Assembly (NCBI GenBank): GCA_027563935.2
Contig: CM050447.1
Coordinates: 12,616,501-12,680,500 of the forward strand
Length of the DNA stretch: 64,000 bases
Source of the DNA: Costus lasius
Lineage: Eukaryota; Streptophyta; Magnoliopsida; Zingiberales; Costaceae
Reading direction: 5' to 3'
Of the stretch, positions 43,719 through 54,847 are shown in pieces. The stretch's first letter is position 1. Each line of letters starts with the position of its first letter. Both the position numbers and the translations under genes were made by a program. Below the pieces are notes generated by a model, which saw only the letters and a program-made list of their open reading frames with translations, searched no databases and was not told where the DNA came from.

Positions 43719-44895
43719 ATGACACAAATTGGTATGGAATGTATGGAACATGACAAATCAGAAGCTACATCCCAAGTCCCTACAGTCGGTATGACATTTA
43801 CTAGTGATGATGCATCATACAAGTTTTATAATGAGTATGCTAGAGTAATGAGGTTCAGTATAAAGAAATCTCATCTTGAACGTCGAAAGGATGGTAGCTT
43901 GAAACAACGTACATATTGTTGTAGCAAACAATGGATGAGAGAAGTTGACCGTAGACGTACTGCTAAAAAACCACATCCAGAGACCTGCACAAACTGCATG
44001 GCTCGGTTAGAGTTCAAGGTTGACAAGAATGAATTATACATATTGTCGAAAGTTGAATTAAACCATAATCATCCCATGACAAGTCTAAATAAGGTGCACA
44101 TGCTTAGATCTCATAGGAAAATATTGTCATTTCAACGTGCACTTATACACCAGATGACAGAGTCGGGTATGAAGGCCCATCATATATATAATTATTTTGA
44201 GTCTGGTGTAGGCAATAATGAGGTTAGTTTTATAAGAGAAGATAATAGCAATTATATTCAAAGAAGTAGAAGAAAAGCTTTGGATGACAAAGAAAGTGAG
44301 GGTATTTTTAGGTACTTTAAGGAAAGATTGGCGAATAATCATTCCTTTTTTTATGCTATTGAAGCTTGCGATAAATCAGGGGAGATGAAGAACTTTTTTT
44401 GGGTTGATGGCTAATCTATAATAGATTATGCATATTTTGGAGATGTAGTCTGTTTCGATACAACTTTCCAAACAAATGAATACAATATGCCATTTGCACC
44501 AATCGCGGGTTTGAATCACCACAAACAGACTATTATATTAGGAGCTGCATTACTATATGATGAGTCTACTGAATCATTCATTTGGTTGTTTGAAACTTTT
44601 TTGGAAGCCATGCATGGTAAGCATCCAGTTACTATTTTCACGGATCAATCAGCTGCGATAGCCGGAGCAATACAGACGGTGCTGCCAAATACAGCACATC
44701 GGCTATGTTTATGGCATATATTTCAAAATGCAGCATTACATCTATCTCACGTGATTCATAATAACAGTACATTTGCTATGGTTACAATTAACCTGGGTGC
44801 AGATTTTGCATTTTCATCTACCTCCACTAGCTGGAAGAAAATTAGTTGGACTTGTGTTAAAATTAAGGCTTTCGACTATGTTTACAATGATGTAT
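43719..44895 (+). pseudogene. decayed FAR1-type MULE transposase
   Basis: From 43719 the frame encodes a FAR1 DNA-binding domain: MTFTSDDASYKFYNEYARV, then zinc-ligand positions in TYCCSKQW, ETCTNC and NHNH. An in-frame TAA at 44412-44414 (VDG*SIIDYAYFGD) breaks it; the same frame resumes with the MULE catalytic domain: VVCFDTTF (first Asp), APIAGLNHHKQTIILG, FTDQSAAIAGA (second Asp) and HRLCLWHIFQN (the C..H motif of MULEs). After HVIHNN the match stops, so the region with the third acidic residue is missing. A short 5' frame (MEKDKKKATCYEILG, from 43600) is out of phase and ends in TAG. It cannot supply active transposase. Confidence 0.87.
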
Positions 44896-44916
44896 AGAAG
44901 TTTTGTGTTAATGGTC

Positions 44917-47097
44917 TTACCTCTGATCCATAGCCTTCTTCTTCTTCTTTTGTTGTGTGTAAGGGGTGAGAAGAAAACATGAAGCCTTTTTTAATCTTTT
45001 CTTTTTCAGTACCTCAGTCATCGGGGCAGACGTCTCAGCTTCCTCACCCCCCGGGGCCGACTTGTCACATTCCTCACTCCAGCTCAACTCTTCCCCATTC
45101 TTATTTTGTAGCATCTCAATCTCTGCTCTCAGTTTTTTATTTTCCTGGACTAGCTCCTCAATTTTTTTTTGCAAGTCGGCCACCTCCAATCTAAAACCGC
45201 CTTGATGCTGCAAATCTCAGCATCCTTCTCAGTAACTTCATCTTTAAGCAAGTATTTTTCATTCTCCAGTTGAATGATTTCATTCTTCAATTTATTAATT
45301 TCCTCTATAACTATACACAATTCCGATTTCAAGTTCAAAACTTCTTCATGGCTCTAAACGCAAAATTAACACAAAACCGTCAGTATCGTATAACACATGA
45401 TCTAATAGCAGTATGAATATAATGAGATGCTATTATTCCAAGTTTCGAGGGCTGTTATACTAAGTTTCAGTCATGGTATACCAAGTTTCGGCCATGTTAT
45501 ACCAAATTCAGAAGGCTGTTATACTAAGTTTCAGTCATATTATACCAAGTTTCGGCCATGTTATACCAAGTTCAGAAGGTTATTATACTAAATTTCAGTC
45601 ATGTTATACCAAGTTTCGGCCATGTTATACCAAGTTCAGAAGACTGTTATACTAAGTTTCAGTCATGTTATACAAAAGTTTAGAAGACTGTTATACTAAG
45701 TTTCAGTCATGTTATACCAAGTTCAGAAGACTATTATACTAAGTTTCAGTCATGTTATACCAAGTTCAGAAGGCTGTTATACTAAGTTTCAGTCATGTTA
45801 TACCAAGTTCAGAAGGCTGTTATACTAAGTTTCAGTCATGTTATACTAAATTTCGGCCATGTTATACCAAGTTCAGAAAGCATATTATCATATTACATAC
45901 TTATAAGGCTAAGAATAGAGGGGATGTCTGTTTGACTATGGGATGGGCCTGCATCACTATGGGATGAGCCCGTAACACCAGCTTCCTCAGGGACTGCATC
46001 TAATGCAAGTAGACTATGTACAACCTCACGCTCCACTTCACCTCCTTCCTCAAGTTCAAAAATAATATGCAATTATAATCAGTATTAGAAACTCTAACTT
46101 CAACTAACTTAATACACTTACAAATAAACATCTTACTACATCTTCATTTAATTTGGCATAATTTTTGAAATATGTTGTCCGTCGAGGTAGTTTCACATTG
46201 GGCCAACGGAACAATCGAGGGTGTACTCCCTCCACCTTACTATCTATATACAAATTGGTATGCTCATAAAACCAAATCTACAAAAAAGAAGAAATAAATT
46301 AATAACTTATCATTAACTTAACTATGTTTGAAATACAAGTTCAGATATTGAGAATACTTACACCAAGAACTATGACACAACCAGCAAATCCACGTCCCTT
46401 CTTCTTTGAGAAGGAGGTCAATTCCGTGCACAGAAAATTATGTACAGCCTCTGCCCAATTGTACTCAGCCAATTTTGAGAGGTCTTCTACAAAACATACA
46501 AGTCCCGCATCTAAATTATGTGTCTGGCGACTGAATAAAAAACAACAAAAGAGATACAAGATGGCCAATCTTGTGAGCCTCTCCTCATTTCCCGCCGGGC
46601 CTTGTGAACAGATAACTTTCAATTTTCCTTCAATGACTTATGTGTTTGGTAACTTCCTTTCAAATTCTTCCTTATAATATGTAGTAGATGGTCGATCAGT
46701 GTCCCATCTAACTAGCTCCCCAACCCGTGGGAGACCAAGGATGATTGATACATCCTTCACCGAGAAGAGCACAAAATTATCATTAATGTTGAATCCTCTT
46801 CTGTTACCATCCCATATAGACTACAAATATTCCACAACAATCATATCCAGGGAAATGGATGGCCTTTGCAGCAAATCTCCAAAGGGGGTCTGTAGGAGCA
46901 ATTGTTTAATAGCCTCACCCCCTTCCACTGTTAAATGAAGATGCATCTACTCAGTGAATCCGGCTCAAGGAGCATCTACTCAGTACCCGACGAGGTTTGG
47001 CCCCCTTGCAGTGATACTCCTTTTCGTCTGAAGAGCTATCAGATGGGCTTTCATGATGGGGGCTTTCATGAGGGGGCCTTTCATGAGTAGCCCTCAT
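44917..47097 (-). pseudogene. decayed plant-mobile-domain-like / coiled-coil gene carried by the MULE
   Basis: Read on - from a possible ATG at 47097 (MRATHERPPHESPHHESPSD). Blocks: LLQTPFGDLLQRPSISLDM, then after an in-frame TAG, NDNFVLFSVKDVSIILGLPR, then EERLTRLAILYLFCCFLFSR and NWAEAVHNFL...GFAGCVIVLG (46622-46341), then FYEHTNLYIDSKVEGVHPRLF (about 46290-46210). An acidic linker (EEGGEVEREVV) follows near 46040. A coiled coil with heptad character (KLKNEIIQLENEKYLLKDEV; VADLQKKIEELVQENKKLRA) lies at 45338-44917, split by a one-base frameshift near 45210. The layout resembles plant-mobile-domain proteins often carried by plant MULEs; the family assignment is moderate. The central repeat array (45384-45885) lies within its span. 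Not functional as it stands. Confidence 0.6.
45384..45885. repeat. central tandem array in the MULE
   Basis: About twenty irregular units alternating GTTATACCAAGTTCAGAAG, GCTGTTATACTAAGTTTCAG and TCATGTTATACCAAGTTTCGG. It shares the GTTATAC core with the two subterminal arrays but differs in the rest of the unit. It lies on the 3' side of the transposase remnant, within the - strand gene. Confidence 0.92.
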
Positions 47098-47185
47098 TGT
47101 ACACATGAACCTACTGTTAAAAAAGTTAGAACTATATTAACATGACGAACTCAAAAGGTGAAGCTATTAAACGAAAATGAGATGC

Positions 47186-47765
47186 TGTTATACCATGTCT
47201 GTGCAGTGTTATACGAAATTTAGGTCTTATTATACCATGTATGTGCAGTGTTATACCATGTTTGTCAAGTGTTATACTGTGTCTGGGATGCTGTTATACC
47301 ATGTTTGTGAAGTGTTATACCATGTCTGTGGAGTGTTATACGAAATTTAGGTCATGTTATACCATGTATGTGCAGTGTTATACCATGTCTGTCAAGTGTT
47401 ATACCGTGTCTGGGATGCTGTTATACGATATTTGTGAAGTGTTATACGAAATTTAGGTCATGTTATACCATGTATGTGCAGTATTATATCATGTCTGTCA
47501 AGTGTTATACCGTGTCTGGGATGCTGTTATACCATGTTTGTGAAGTGTTATACCATGTCTGTGCAGTGTTATACGAAATTTAGGTCATGTTATACCATGT
47601 ATGTGCAGTGTTATACCATGTCTGTCAAGTGTTATACCGTGTCTGTATAGTGTTATACCATGTCTGTCAAGTGTTATACCGTGTCTGTACAGTGTTATAC
47701 CATATTTGTGAAGTGTTATACCATGTCTGTGCAGTGTTATACCATGTCTGTGCAGTGTTAGAACT
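47186..47765. repeat. right subterminal tandem array of the MULE
   Basis: About twenty-five irregular units such as GTTATACCATGTCTGTGCAGT, GTTATACCGTGTCTGGGATGC and GTTATACGAAATTTAGGTCAT, in higher-order order. Reverse complement of the left array unit types, so the arrays extend the inverted-repeat symmetry inward beyond the TIRs. Confidence 0.93.
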
Positions 47766-49120
47766 ATATTAACATGAAGAACTCAAAACCGCCGAAGCTA
47801 TTATACCAAAATGAGGTTCTGTTATATCAATTTTGAGGCATGTTATACCATAATGAGGTGCTGTTATACTAAGTTTCATGCATGTTATGCGTACAATTGA
47901 TACTATCAGAAGAATTAGCAACTAACAGCTTCCTTTTAAGACTATTTCCCAAATAGATTCACGCACAATACAAATTATGCAAATATCATGAAAGTGGGTT
48001 GGTGTTATACTAATTTTCCATGCATGTTATACCAAAAATAAGTCATTAATACAACAATGTACGTATTAATAAGATAAATTCTGACATTATACCTTAAAGA
48101 AACATTGGAGTCGTCGGAGGAGCTCGCCATGAGATCCTGCAAAAAAATAAAGAAGATTAGAAAACCCTAGCCCAAACAAGAACAAGTTGTATATCGTCGC
48201 ATGTCGTCAAACAACAATGAGACGTTTGCGGAGGTCGTCGCACTTCGTCGAAGGTCGTCGGAGTTCGTCGCAGGACGTCGGAGGTCGACTGCACAAAAAA
48301 TACAAAGTTAGGGGTCGACCCGAGCAGGAACTCGGAGGCCTCGGAAGTCGTAAACACATAGTGGAAGGTCATCGGAGGTCGTCGGAGAAGATCGGGCGAC
48401 AACTTTCGTCACAGCAGCAAAGTTAAGGTTAGAGAACATATTAGGAGAGTAAAGAGTAAGGGTCGGGCGGGTTGGGTTGGGCGGGATGCGAAAATTTTCG
48501 GAGTTAACTCTGGTTAGTTAGTTCGTAACGGACTGCTATAATGGGCTGCGAATATATTTGGATTTCGTATAACACGGAGAGGGGATTGTATAATGTCGCA
48601 CTTTACTTAACAATGCTTGAATATTCGTGCGAATCGGACTTCAAGATTAGTGCTTTGAATCCCGCACCACTCCTCTGCAAATTTTGGGGACGGGTGCCCC
48701 TCCGCAAAAACGCTCCAGCTCGTCCGGAATCCATGTCCACCCTTTGACCAGAATGCTAACATGCCTGGATCTGAGCGTTGAGCAGTCCCCGGCCTCAGCA
48801 TCCTGTATCGCCGTCTGGTCGGCCGTCCAACTGCGATGCTTGTCCTGGAAAAGCTCGCATCCGATCTCATGGTCCCACCTTGAAAAGGCGGTTTCGAGGT
48901 CGGAGAATGTAGCTGGATGCTTATTGGCGGTGGTGCGGTTGGCGACGGGCTTGGCGAAAGCGGCGGCGATGACGGCGGAGGACGAGGTGGAGGAGCGAAG
49001 GTTGGGGGGAGATGAGAAGGCGGAGAAATCAAGGTAGGAAATGGAGAGGTGTATGAAAAAGAGAAGGATGGAAGAGGGGAGGAGGCGGGTGAGAAGCGTG
49101 TGCCTGCTCACCGCCGGCAT

Positions 49121-50589
49121 CGATCCAGCGGGAGTGGACTGGGGAAGTTGGCGAAAGTAACCTCATATATTTCTCTATTAGCATTTATACCCTGAATTTG
49201 GAATTTCGAAATATTTTATGATCACGAGGGCTTAGACTTATAATTTTAGGCCTATTTATAAGAATTTAAACCGATCAAATTATAAATAGGGGAGACTCGA
49301 GTTCAAATTATCAAATTATCAATTTCGAAATAAATTTGTTCAAGCAGAGGAAAGCGGCGTGCGGAGCTGTGTTCGACGCTTAGGCTATGTTCAATAGGAT
49401 AAAATCCAACGTGGATAGGATGAATTGTTCGGGATTGCAGGGAGGCTCTCTGTATTGGGACGGAGAGAAACGGGGACTAGAACCCCGTCAGAAAACAGAA
49501 GAAAGGAAGAGAGGACCTGAGATCAAGTGAGGAGAAGAAGAAAAAGCTTATAAATTAGTTCTTCATTCAATTCGATCTCCTAAGTTGAGGTTGCAGTTAT
49601 GCCTTTTGTAGGCAGCAAAAGATGACATCTGCAGCGATGAAACGCCACCGGCACTTGTGTTGTATCATGTATGGCTGTGGATAGAGGTACCGAAACTTCA
49701 AACCCTAACCATTCGATACCCTATAGACCCTATTTCAACCCTGGCAACTTAACCCTCGCCCATCGTCCTCCCCAATTTCCTCCAAACGCTTTTGTTTTGA
49801 TCTTAAATCCAGATGATCAAAACAAGCCCATCACTTTGAGTTCGCAGCCGCATCCAGCTTTCCTCCTTGCGCTGTCATTCCTTCACGCCATCATCACCAC
49901 CTGCCTCCTTCCGGAATCACCATACCCACCAACCGTTTCCTTCCGAAATTCCCCCGCCTCGCCGCCGCCAATTTCTCCCTAGTTCGCCGCCTCCACTTTC
50001 CGCCTCCGTCCGCCACAGTCCGGCCGACCGGAGGTGTTCGCCGCCGGATTTCCTCCTTAACATCGCCTCATTGTGCCACGCCACCGACTCCTGCTCTCGA
50101 CGCGTCCAGTCCGGTCAGATTTTAGCAGACTCGGCCCATCCGACCAGGCCCGCCTAGTTCCTGATCCATCGGTCCCAGCACCAGGCTGGCCCAAATCTGT
50201 TACAGATTGTTCTGTTTTGCAGCCGATCGGCAGCCCAGTTGGTTCGATCAATACACAAGCGGTGGTGTGCACCATTTCAGGTATTTTCTGCAATTTTTCG
50301 TCGTAGCTTTTTTCGCCGTTATGGCCGTTTCTTCTGCGATATGCCTCCGTCTTTTTCCATGGTCAGGGCCGCCATCGTCTTCCTCGGTCGAGGTCGCCGC
50401 CGTTTTCCTTGCAAAAGCACACCCCATCGTCTTCCCCCCTCACTGCTGCTCGTCCGCTCTTCAGCTCGCCGCCGCCACTTTCCCTCTCCCCGTTCTCGAA
50501 TGGACATATGAAAGTCACGTGTCCTTTTTCCCTCCTTTCTTTTGTTTTTTCTTCCCTCCTCTTTTTCCACTCTCTAATCTCCGTTCCGT
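49121..50589. other. fucosyltransferase upstream region and unassigned DNA
   Basis: 49121-49370 should include the FUT leader and promoter. Open frames on + at 49671-49982, 49867-50157 and 50207-50623 are Pro/Ser-rich and pyrimidine-biased, overlap each other, and match nothing I recognise. Confidence 0.4.
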
Positions 50590-50755
50590 GAGAAAATTTC
50601 TTAGGCGGAAACTCTGCCTATGAACGCTGAGCGGAGAGAATTTATACCATAGATAATGCTTTAAAAATCATGCATACCTGCACAACACATGATGACTGAT
50701 GATTATATGATTTTTAAAGCATTATACACTATGGGATTTCTCTCCGCTCAGCATT

Positions 50756-52826
50756 TGTTACGCCCCAAAAATCCACCCGGATCCCACGCCGGGAATCTCG
50801 GACCTCGGGACGCACAACACTGTACCTGTCAATCACTCCTGACAACCGAAAGGTACAGACTGAAATAAAATAGTCTAAACAGAGGCCAGCCCGGCCTTAA
50901 ATATCCAAATACAACACCGACAGAGACGAAAATATAGACCGGCGCAGCGGTCAACAGAAATAACAAGAACAGGACCGGCGCAGCGGTCGACAAACTAACA
51001 GATAACATGACCGGCGCAGCGGTCGACAGAGTCCAACAACATAACATAAAATAGCAACAGATCAAAATGCATCACAACCCACCCAGACTGGTGGCCAACC
51101 ACTAACTATCTACTCTGCTCCAGATGGAGCCGCTCCTGAACCTGGAGGCAAACCGAAGGGGGGTTAGCCGGAGGCTAAGTAGGGATATTACAATGAAATG
51201 GTGCATGATCAGATACAGGGAATTTCCAGAACACTACCAGACTCTATATGACCCTATAGAGTATAATCAAATCTCAATATACATATCAATATATATGTAT
51301 CCTCATACACAGATAAAATCTGGGAGCTGGTACACCAGTGGTCCACGATCCGCAACTCTATAAAATAGAGTGGTCCCTACTGATGGCTCCCCGAACAGTA
51401 GAGATGACTGTCCGTCTACAGCCCGCTAGTGTAGCGTCCTACACTCAGTACAACCCCTCATTGGGTTGATAACAGACCTCAAGCCCATAACGTGGGACTC
51501 TCTCGGTCAGAGACGATCATACAGTCTCGACAGAAATCTCACAGGCAGTATCTGAGGTATATTGACATGTCTATCGCTAGACAGTCAATCCTCAATATAC
51601 ATATACAGAACTCATACCACCTACCAACTACAAGCAACATGCAAGAACCGAAAATACTCATACCATGTTTCATGCAATAGTTTATGTCAACAGGAATGTA
51701 CGCAGAGTAGAACGGGAATTAGAACAGTAATCAATAGTGCAATAAGCAATAAGGGAGGTGCCGCTAACTACACATGCGGTTGGCACCGTAACAAAGGACG
51801 GGGGTAGAATCCCTACCTCAACAGTAGCCGAACAGTACAGATCCAACCAACACAGTGTCAAGTATCAATCAACAGGACCTAACAGGGTAAATCATGTATA
51901 AGTCACACAATTCTATTTTAATCCATTTAACAACAATTAACATGCTAATCCGGTTTCATTATACTAATCAGGTCGTACCAAGTTATTACGTCAAGTTTAA
52001 CAGGTGTACGTGAGTCTAGGGTTATGTTCGCATGCGTTCGTATAACACGCGTACGGAGACGGAGTACGGGTACTAACCTAGTTCGCAGCCACGTGCGAAC
52101 GCAATAATCACCACCGGAAGTCTGGATACGCGAGAACCAACCACGCGCGCGTAACCGAGTTGTCATTACGGAAATCGAAGTTCGCCGGAAAGTTCACCGG
52201 AGTTACTGTTCACCGCCGGAACAGTGTCGTCGGAACACGAATCTTGCCGGAAACAGAGGGGAAAGAAAGCTGATGGCGAGGGGATTCCGGTCGTACGGTC
52301 GGCGTTGCAAACGGAGGTCGGGATCGCCGTAGATCTGAGATAAACTAGTCGGCGGCGGCGTTCGAAATCTCTCCGGCGCCGGAGACGAAGACGGCCAGGG
52401 AGGCGTTGGCTGGTGACGGAAACGTCTGCCGAGGCCGGAGGGAGAGGGACGAGGGCTCGCCGGCGCAAGGAGGGCAGCCAGGTGCCGCCGGAGAGGAGCT
52501 CGCGCGGAGAGGGGAGGAAGACGGCTCGTCCGTCGTTCTCAGCCACCGGAGCTGCGAGAGGAGGCGGCGGAAGCTCGCCGGAGGAGTCGCCGGACACGGG
52601 TGGAGGCGCACGGGAAGGGGTGAAACCGAAGGAAGAAGCGGCAGCTTCTTTCGTTCGGTGAAGAAGACGTGAAGGCGGGGGAGGAATAGGGGAACGGGAC
52701 GGAGGAGGGATGATGGGACGGCTCCATCACGCGCATATGGTAAGTGTCACATCAACTTTAAATTTTATTATTATTTTATTTAAAAAAAATCACCCTCCCT
52801 TGTCCTCTTTCATCATGGGCGTAACA
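50756..52826. mobile_element. solo LTR, 2071 bp, inserted into a MITE
   Basis: Begins TGTTACGCCC and ends GGGCGTAACA, a perfect 10-base inverted end pair with TG/CA. A perfect 5-bp duplication GCATT lies at 50751-50755 and 52827-52831. No internal retroelement region, primer site or second LTR, so it is a product of LTR-LTR recombination. The interior has three copies of GACCGGCGCAGCGGTCRAC spaced about 35 bases apart (50938-51027). GC-rich open frames at 52166-52672 are shadows. Confidence 0.9.
50938..51027. repeat. three short direct repeats in the solo LTR
   Basis: GACCGGCGCAGCGGTCAAC, then twice GACCGGCGCAGCGGTCGAC, at about 50938, 50973 and 51009. Each unit is itself partly palindromic (GACCGGCGC...GCGGTC). 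Confidence 0.9.
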
Positions 52827-52876
52827 GCATTCCTAGGTGGAAACCCTGCCTAGGAAATTTTCTCGTACTCACAGTT

Positions 52877-54085
52877 GAACAACATTATCACTTTTGGCAT
52901 ACTGGCCGAGCCACACCTTGCTAAAGTTCACCTTACCCACCTACACGCCATTGTTGTCGACGACTATGAGCTCTTCACCTCCATCCTCCTCAAACTATGC
53001 AATGCATGCTTCCCTAAGCTTCTAGAATCTCCGTGATGCCAACTCCTCTAGGTATGTTCCATGCTTGTCCAAGTCTCGCTGTAAAGGTTGCATATCTCTC
53101 TCGAGGTAGATTAACGGAGGGTATTTCTCCAAGTCCAATTTATGGTTGAGTGCGGAGGTCCTTAGAATATTGCTTGATAATTGGGATTGGTTGTTAGAGG
53201 CACCCAATGTCCTTATGAGCGCACTCTTTGTCTATCTTAGGTTGTTATCAGATCATTATAGATTAACAGACAGCTTGAAGTTAGAAGAACTAAAGAGGAT
53301 GGAGATTGATTTTTGTGTCAACGCGTTGAGAAAATACTTCCATTTGTGCCTGCATATTGGGAGAGAACTTGTTCGCCTTCTTCAAGATGTGGCCTACATT
53401 CCCGAGTTCAAGGACATCTGGAAGGATTTACTATTTCAGAAAGTTTCCAGCAAAATTTTATGATCTTTTCAACCTCTATCGGATAAGAACCCCAACACAC
53501 TATTTCTTGCTAAGAATCAGTCTTGAAATGGAAAACCAATTGAGGTTTTGCTGACCTTTGTGCAATGGGGAAAGCACCAAACATGGTTTGCCAAGAAATA
53601 TTTATGCTGGCCTGGCTCCGAGACTATGATAGTTGACATAGTTCACTTCATATGTTGTGCACATCACCCTACCAATGAGATTATTCAATCTAGTGTTATA
53701 TCGTGGGCAGTCATCGGTTGGCTCCTCAAGTGTTGTAGGAAAAACTATTTTGAGGCAAATGTGAAACTTACATTGTTTTATGATTGACTATTCTTGTGAT
53801 GAGAAGACTGACAGTATAATGAATATAGAACATGCAATGCTTCTGATGGTAAATTCTGTGCTACAGTATGCTGACATGACGAATATGCTGCTGGAATTTG
53901 TTTCTCTTGGTTGATAATTATGATGTTCAGCGAAAAGATCTTCTAGCTCGGAGTGTGTCTGAATCTATTAATTTGCTGATAAGAAAAGGAGTCGTTCAGT
54001 CATTGGCTTCTCTCATATCTTGTAATTTGGTGTCTCCGGTGTTGAGGCATAGGCTTAACTTCTTCCTGCCAACATTACAAGTATG
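52877..54085 (+). pseudogene. INTS3: Integrator complex subunit 3 (INTS3) processed pseudogene fragment
   Basis: About 1.2 kb reads as INTS3 N-terminal sequence with no introns but in shifting frames: FGILAEPHLAKVHLTHLHAI and LLKLCNACFPKLLESP (52890-53035), then LDNWDWLLEAPNVLMSALFV, YLRLLSDHY, KRMEIDFCVNALRKYF, IGRELVRLLQDVAYIPEF (53160-53420), then SLEMENQLRF, LTFVQWGKHQTWFAKKYL, VISWAVIGWLLKCCRKNYF, NVKLTLFYD (53520-53787), then DSIMNIEHAMLLMV and LLVDNYDVQRKDLLARSVSE to about 54085. Stops (e.g. TGA after LFYD near 53785) and frameshifts interrupt it. INTS3 is an Integrator subunit in snRNA 3' processing. Lack of introns and 5' and 3' truncation suggest a retroposed copy; no poly(A) tract or target duplication was identified. 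Confidence 0.8.
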
Positions 54086-54451
54086 CAACCTGAGCAAAAG
54101 AAAGAAAATCATCTCGTGTCAAAAGAAAAATATTTGACAGAATGCTAAGCATACGTAATGTTTAATTACACCAAATGTAGAAGCACTGTGGTAGATACAG
54201 TTGATTCTTTATTGTTATACAGTTTAGAGATTTGCTTCCCCTCATTCGAGGGGCAATGGTTTTTGGAGTTAGGACTTGACTAAAAGCATGTTGTTTTCTT
54301 CAAGGCAACGTGTGAAAGTCCCAATCAGTGACTGAAGATCTTATGAAACATGGAAAAACATGTTTAATTCGAAAAAATGCCTGTGAAGTGGCAATATTTT
54401 GCTGTGCCTCATAAAGAGGTTGTATTGGTTTGGAAAACTTGGGATAATTAT

Positions 54452-54838
54452 GGAAAAAATTCTTCAGCTGCCGAATTCTCGGCTGTGACCTTTAATTTTT
54501 ATTTTAAAAAATTATTTTTTTAAAATGTTTTTAAAAGAAATAATCTACCCATGATAATCTATCCAATGGTATCAATATTAGGGTAGTTTAAATTATACAC
54601 AATAAAAAATTACCTTAAACATTATCGTATAAAAAATTCAAAAGAGTTTTTTATACGATAATGTATAGGATAATTTCTTATTGTGTATAATCTAAACTAC
54701 TTCAATATTGATACCATTGGCTAGATTATCATGAGTAGATTATTTCTTTAAAAAAAAATTTTAATTTTTTTTAAAAATTAAAATTAAAGGGGCAGCCAAG
54801 AATTTTCTCGACTGCCCGGCAGCCGAGGAGTCCTGCTC
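54452..54838. mobile_element. Mutator-type MITE with a long hairpin
   Basis: 387 bp flanked by a perfect 9-bp duplication GATAATTAT (54443-54451 and 54839-54847). The arms (about 54480-54635 and 54655-54800) are nearly perfect complements, meeting around TTTTTTATACGATAATGT. Outer ends are GGAAAAAATTCTTCAGCTGCC and, reverse complemented, GAGCAGGACTCCTCGGCTGCC. Non-coding. Confidence 0.85.
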
Positions 54839-54847
54839 GATAATTAT

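Larger units (their letters stand above)
42398..48712. mobile_element. Mutator-like element (MULE) with long TIRs and subterminal repeat arrays
   Basis: Terminal inverted repeats of about 600 bp (42398 to about 42998 and about 48090 to 48712), starting CATTTTTGTGGAGGGG and CGTTTTTGCGGAGGGG read inward. The flanking 9-mers CTCCGACTG (42389-42397) and CTCCAGCTC (48713-48721) match at 6 of 9, consistent with an old 9-bp MULE duplication. Removing the element and one 9-mer brings the host exon back into phase (DELE | NLYLCRCG), which supports the boundaries. The TIRs carry CGACCTCCGACGA minisatellites (about 42700-42900, 48220-48390). Inside lie a decayed transposase on + and a decayed PMD-like gene on -, convergent. 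No Ulp1-type protease was seen. Confidence 0.88.
39373..49120 (-). pseudogene. FUT13: alpha-1,4-fucosyltransferase (FUT13/FucTC-like, GT10), disrupted
   Basis: Three exons: exon 1 at 49120-48713 continuing at 42388-42281, exon 2 at 40554-40381, exon 3 at 39925-39373. Family features: a type II membrane anchor near the N-terminus (LPSSILLFFIHLSISYL), WDHEIGC, ILVKGWTWIPDELE, LCRCGLTCLWTKSA, EPLRIYMDLEASRRR, DVLVYWSSSKC, WWDHLHCAMSHYKFVLAIENT, VPPHSIIDGS, EYHAWRRCG and the C-terminal CRLCE. In the Golgi this enzyme completes Lewis a epitopes on plant N-glycans. Three lesions: a 6.3 kb MULE inside exon 1, an in-frame TGA at 39824-39826 where Cys is usual (after HHSFGG), and a frameshift at about 39631 just before VPIYFGAS, a core donor-binding block. 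Splice junctions remain GT-AG and in phase. It is very unlikely to make active enzyme. Confidence 0.9.
50590..52864. mobile_element. MITE split by a solo LTR
   Basis: The MITE is in two parts, 50590-50755 and 52832-52864, with the LTR insertion and one copy of its duplication between them. Terminal inverted repeat GAGAAAATTTCTTAGGC / GCCTAGGAAATTTTCTC, continuing into ACGCTGAGCGGAGAGAA (50624) facing TTCTCTCCGCTCAGC (50738-50752). Together about 200 bp with arms over most of its length. The target-site duplication could not be settled. Confidence 0.75.

Noticed and set aside
47186..47765. CRISPR array
   Set aside because: Units of about 21 bases are contiguous and degenerate with no unique spacers, in a plant transposon.
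49671..50623. Proline/serine-rich open frames on + upstream of the MITE
   Set aside because: Overlapping frames, pyrimidine-biased low-complexity composition, and no family match that I could recognise.
52166..52672. GC-rich open frames on both strands
   Set aside because: They lie wholly inside the solo LTR defined by perfect ends and a perfect target duplication.
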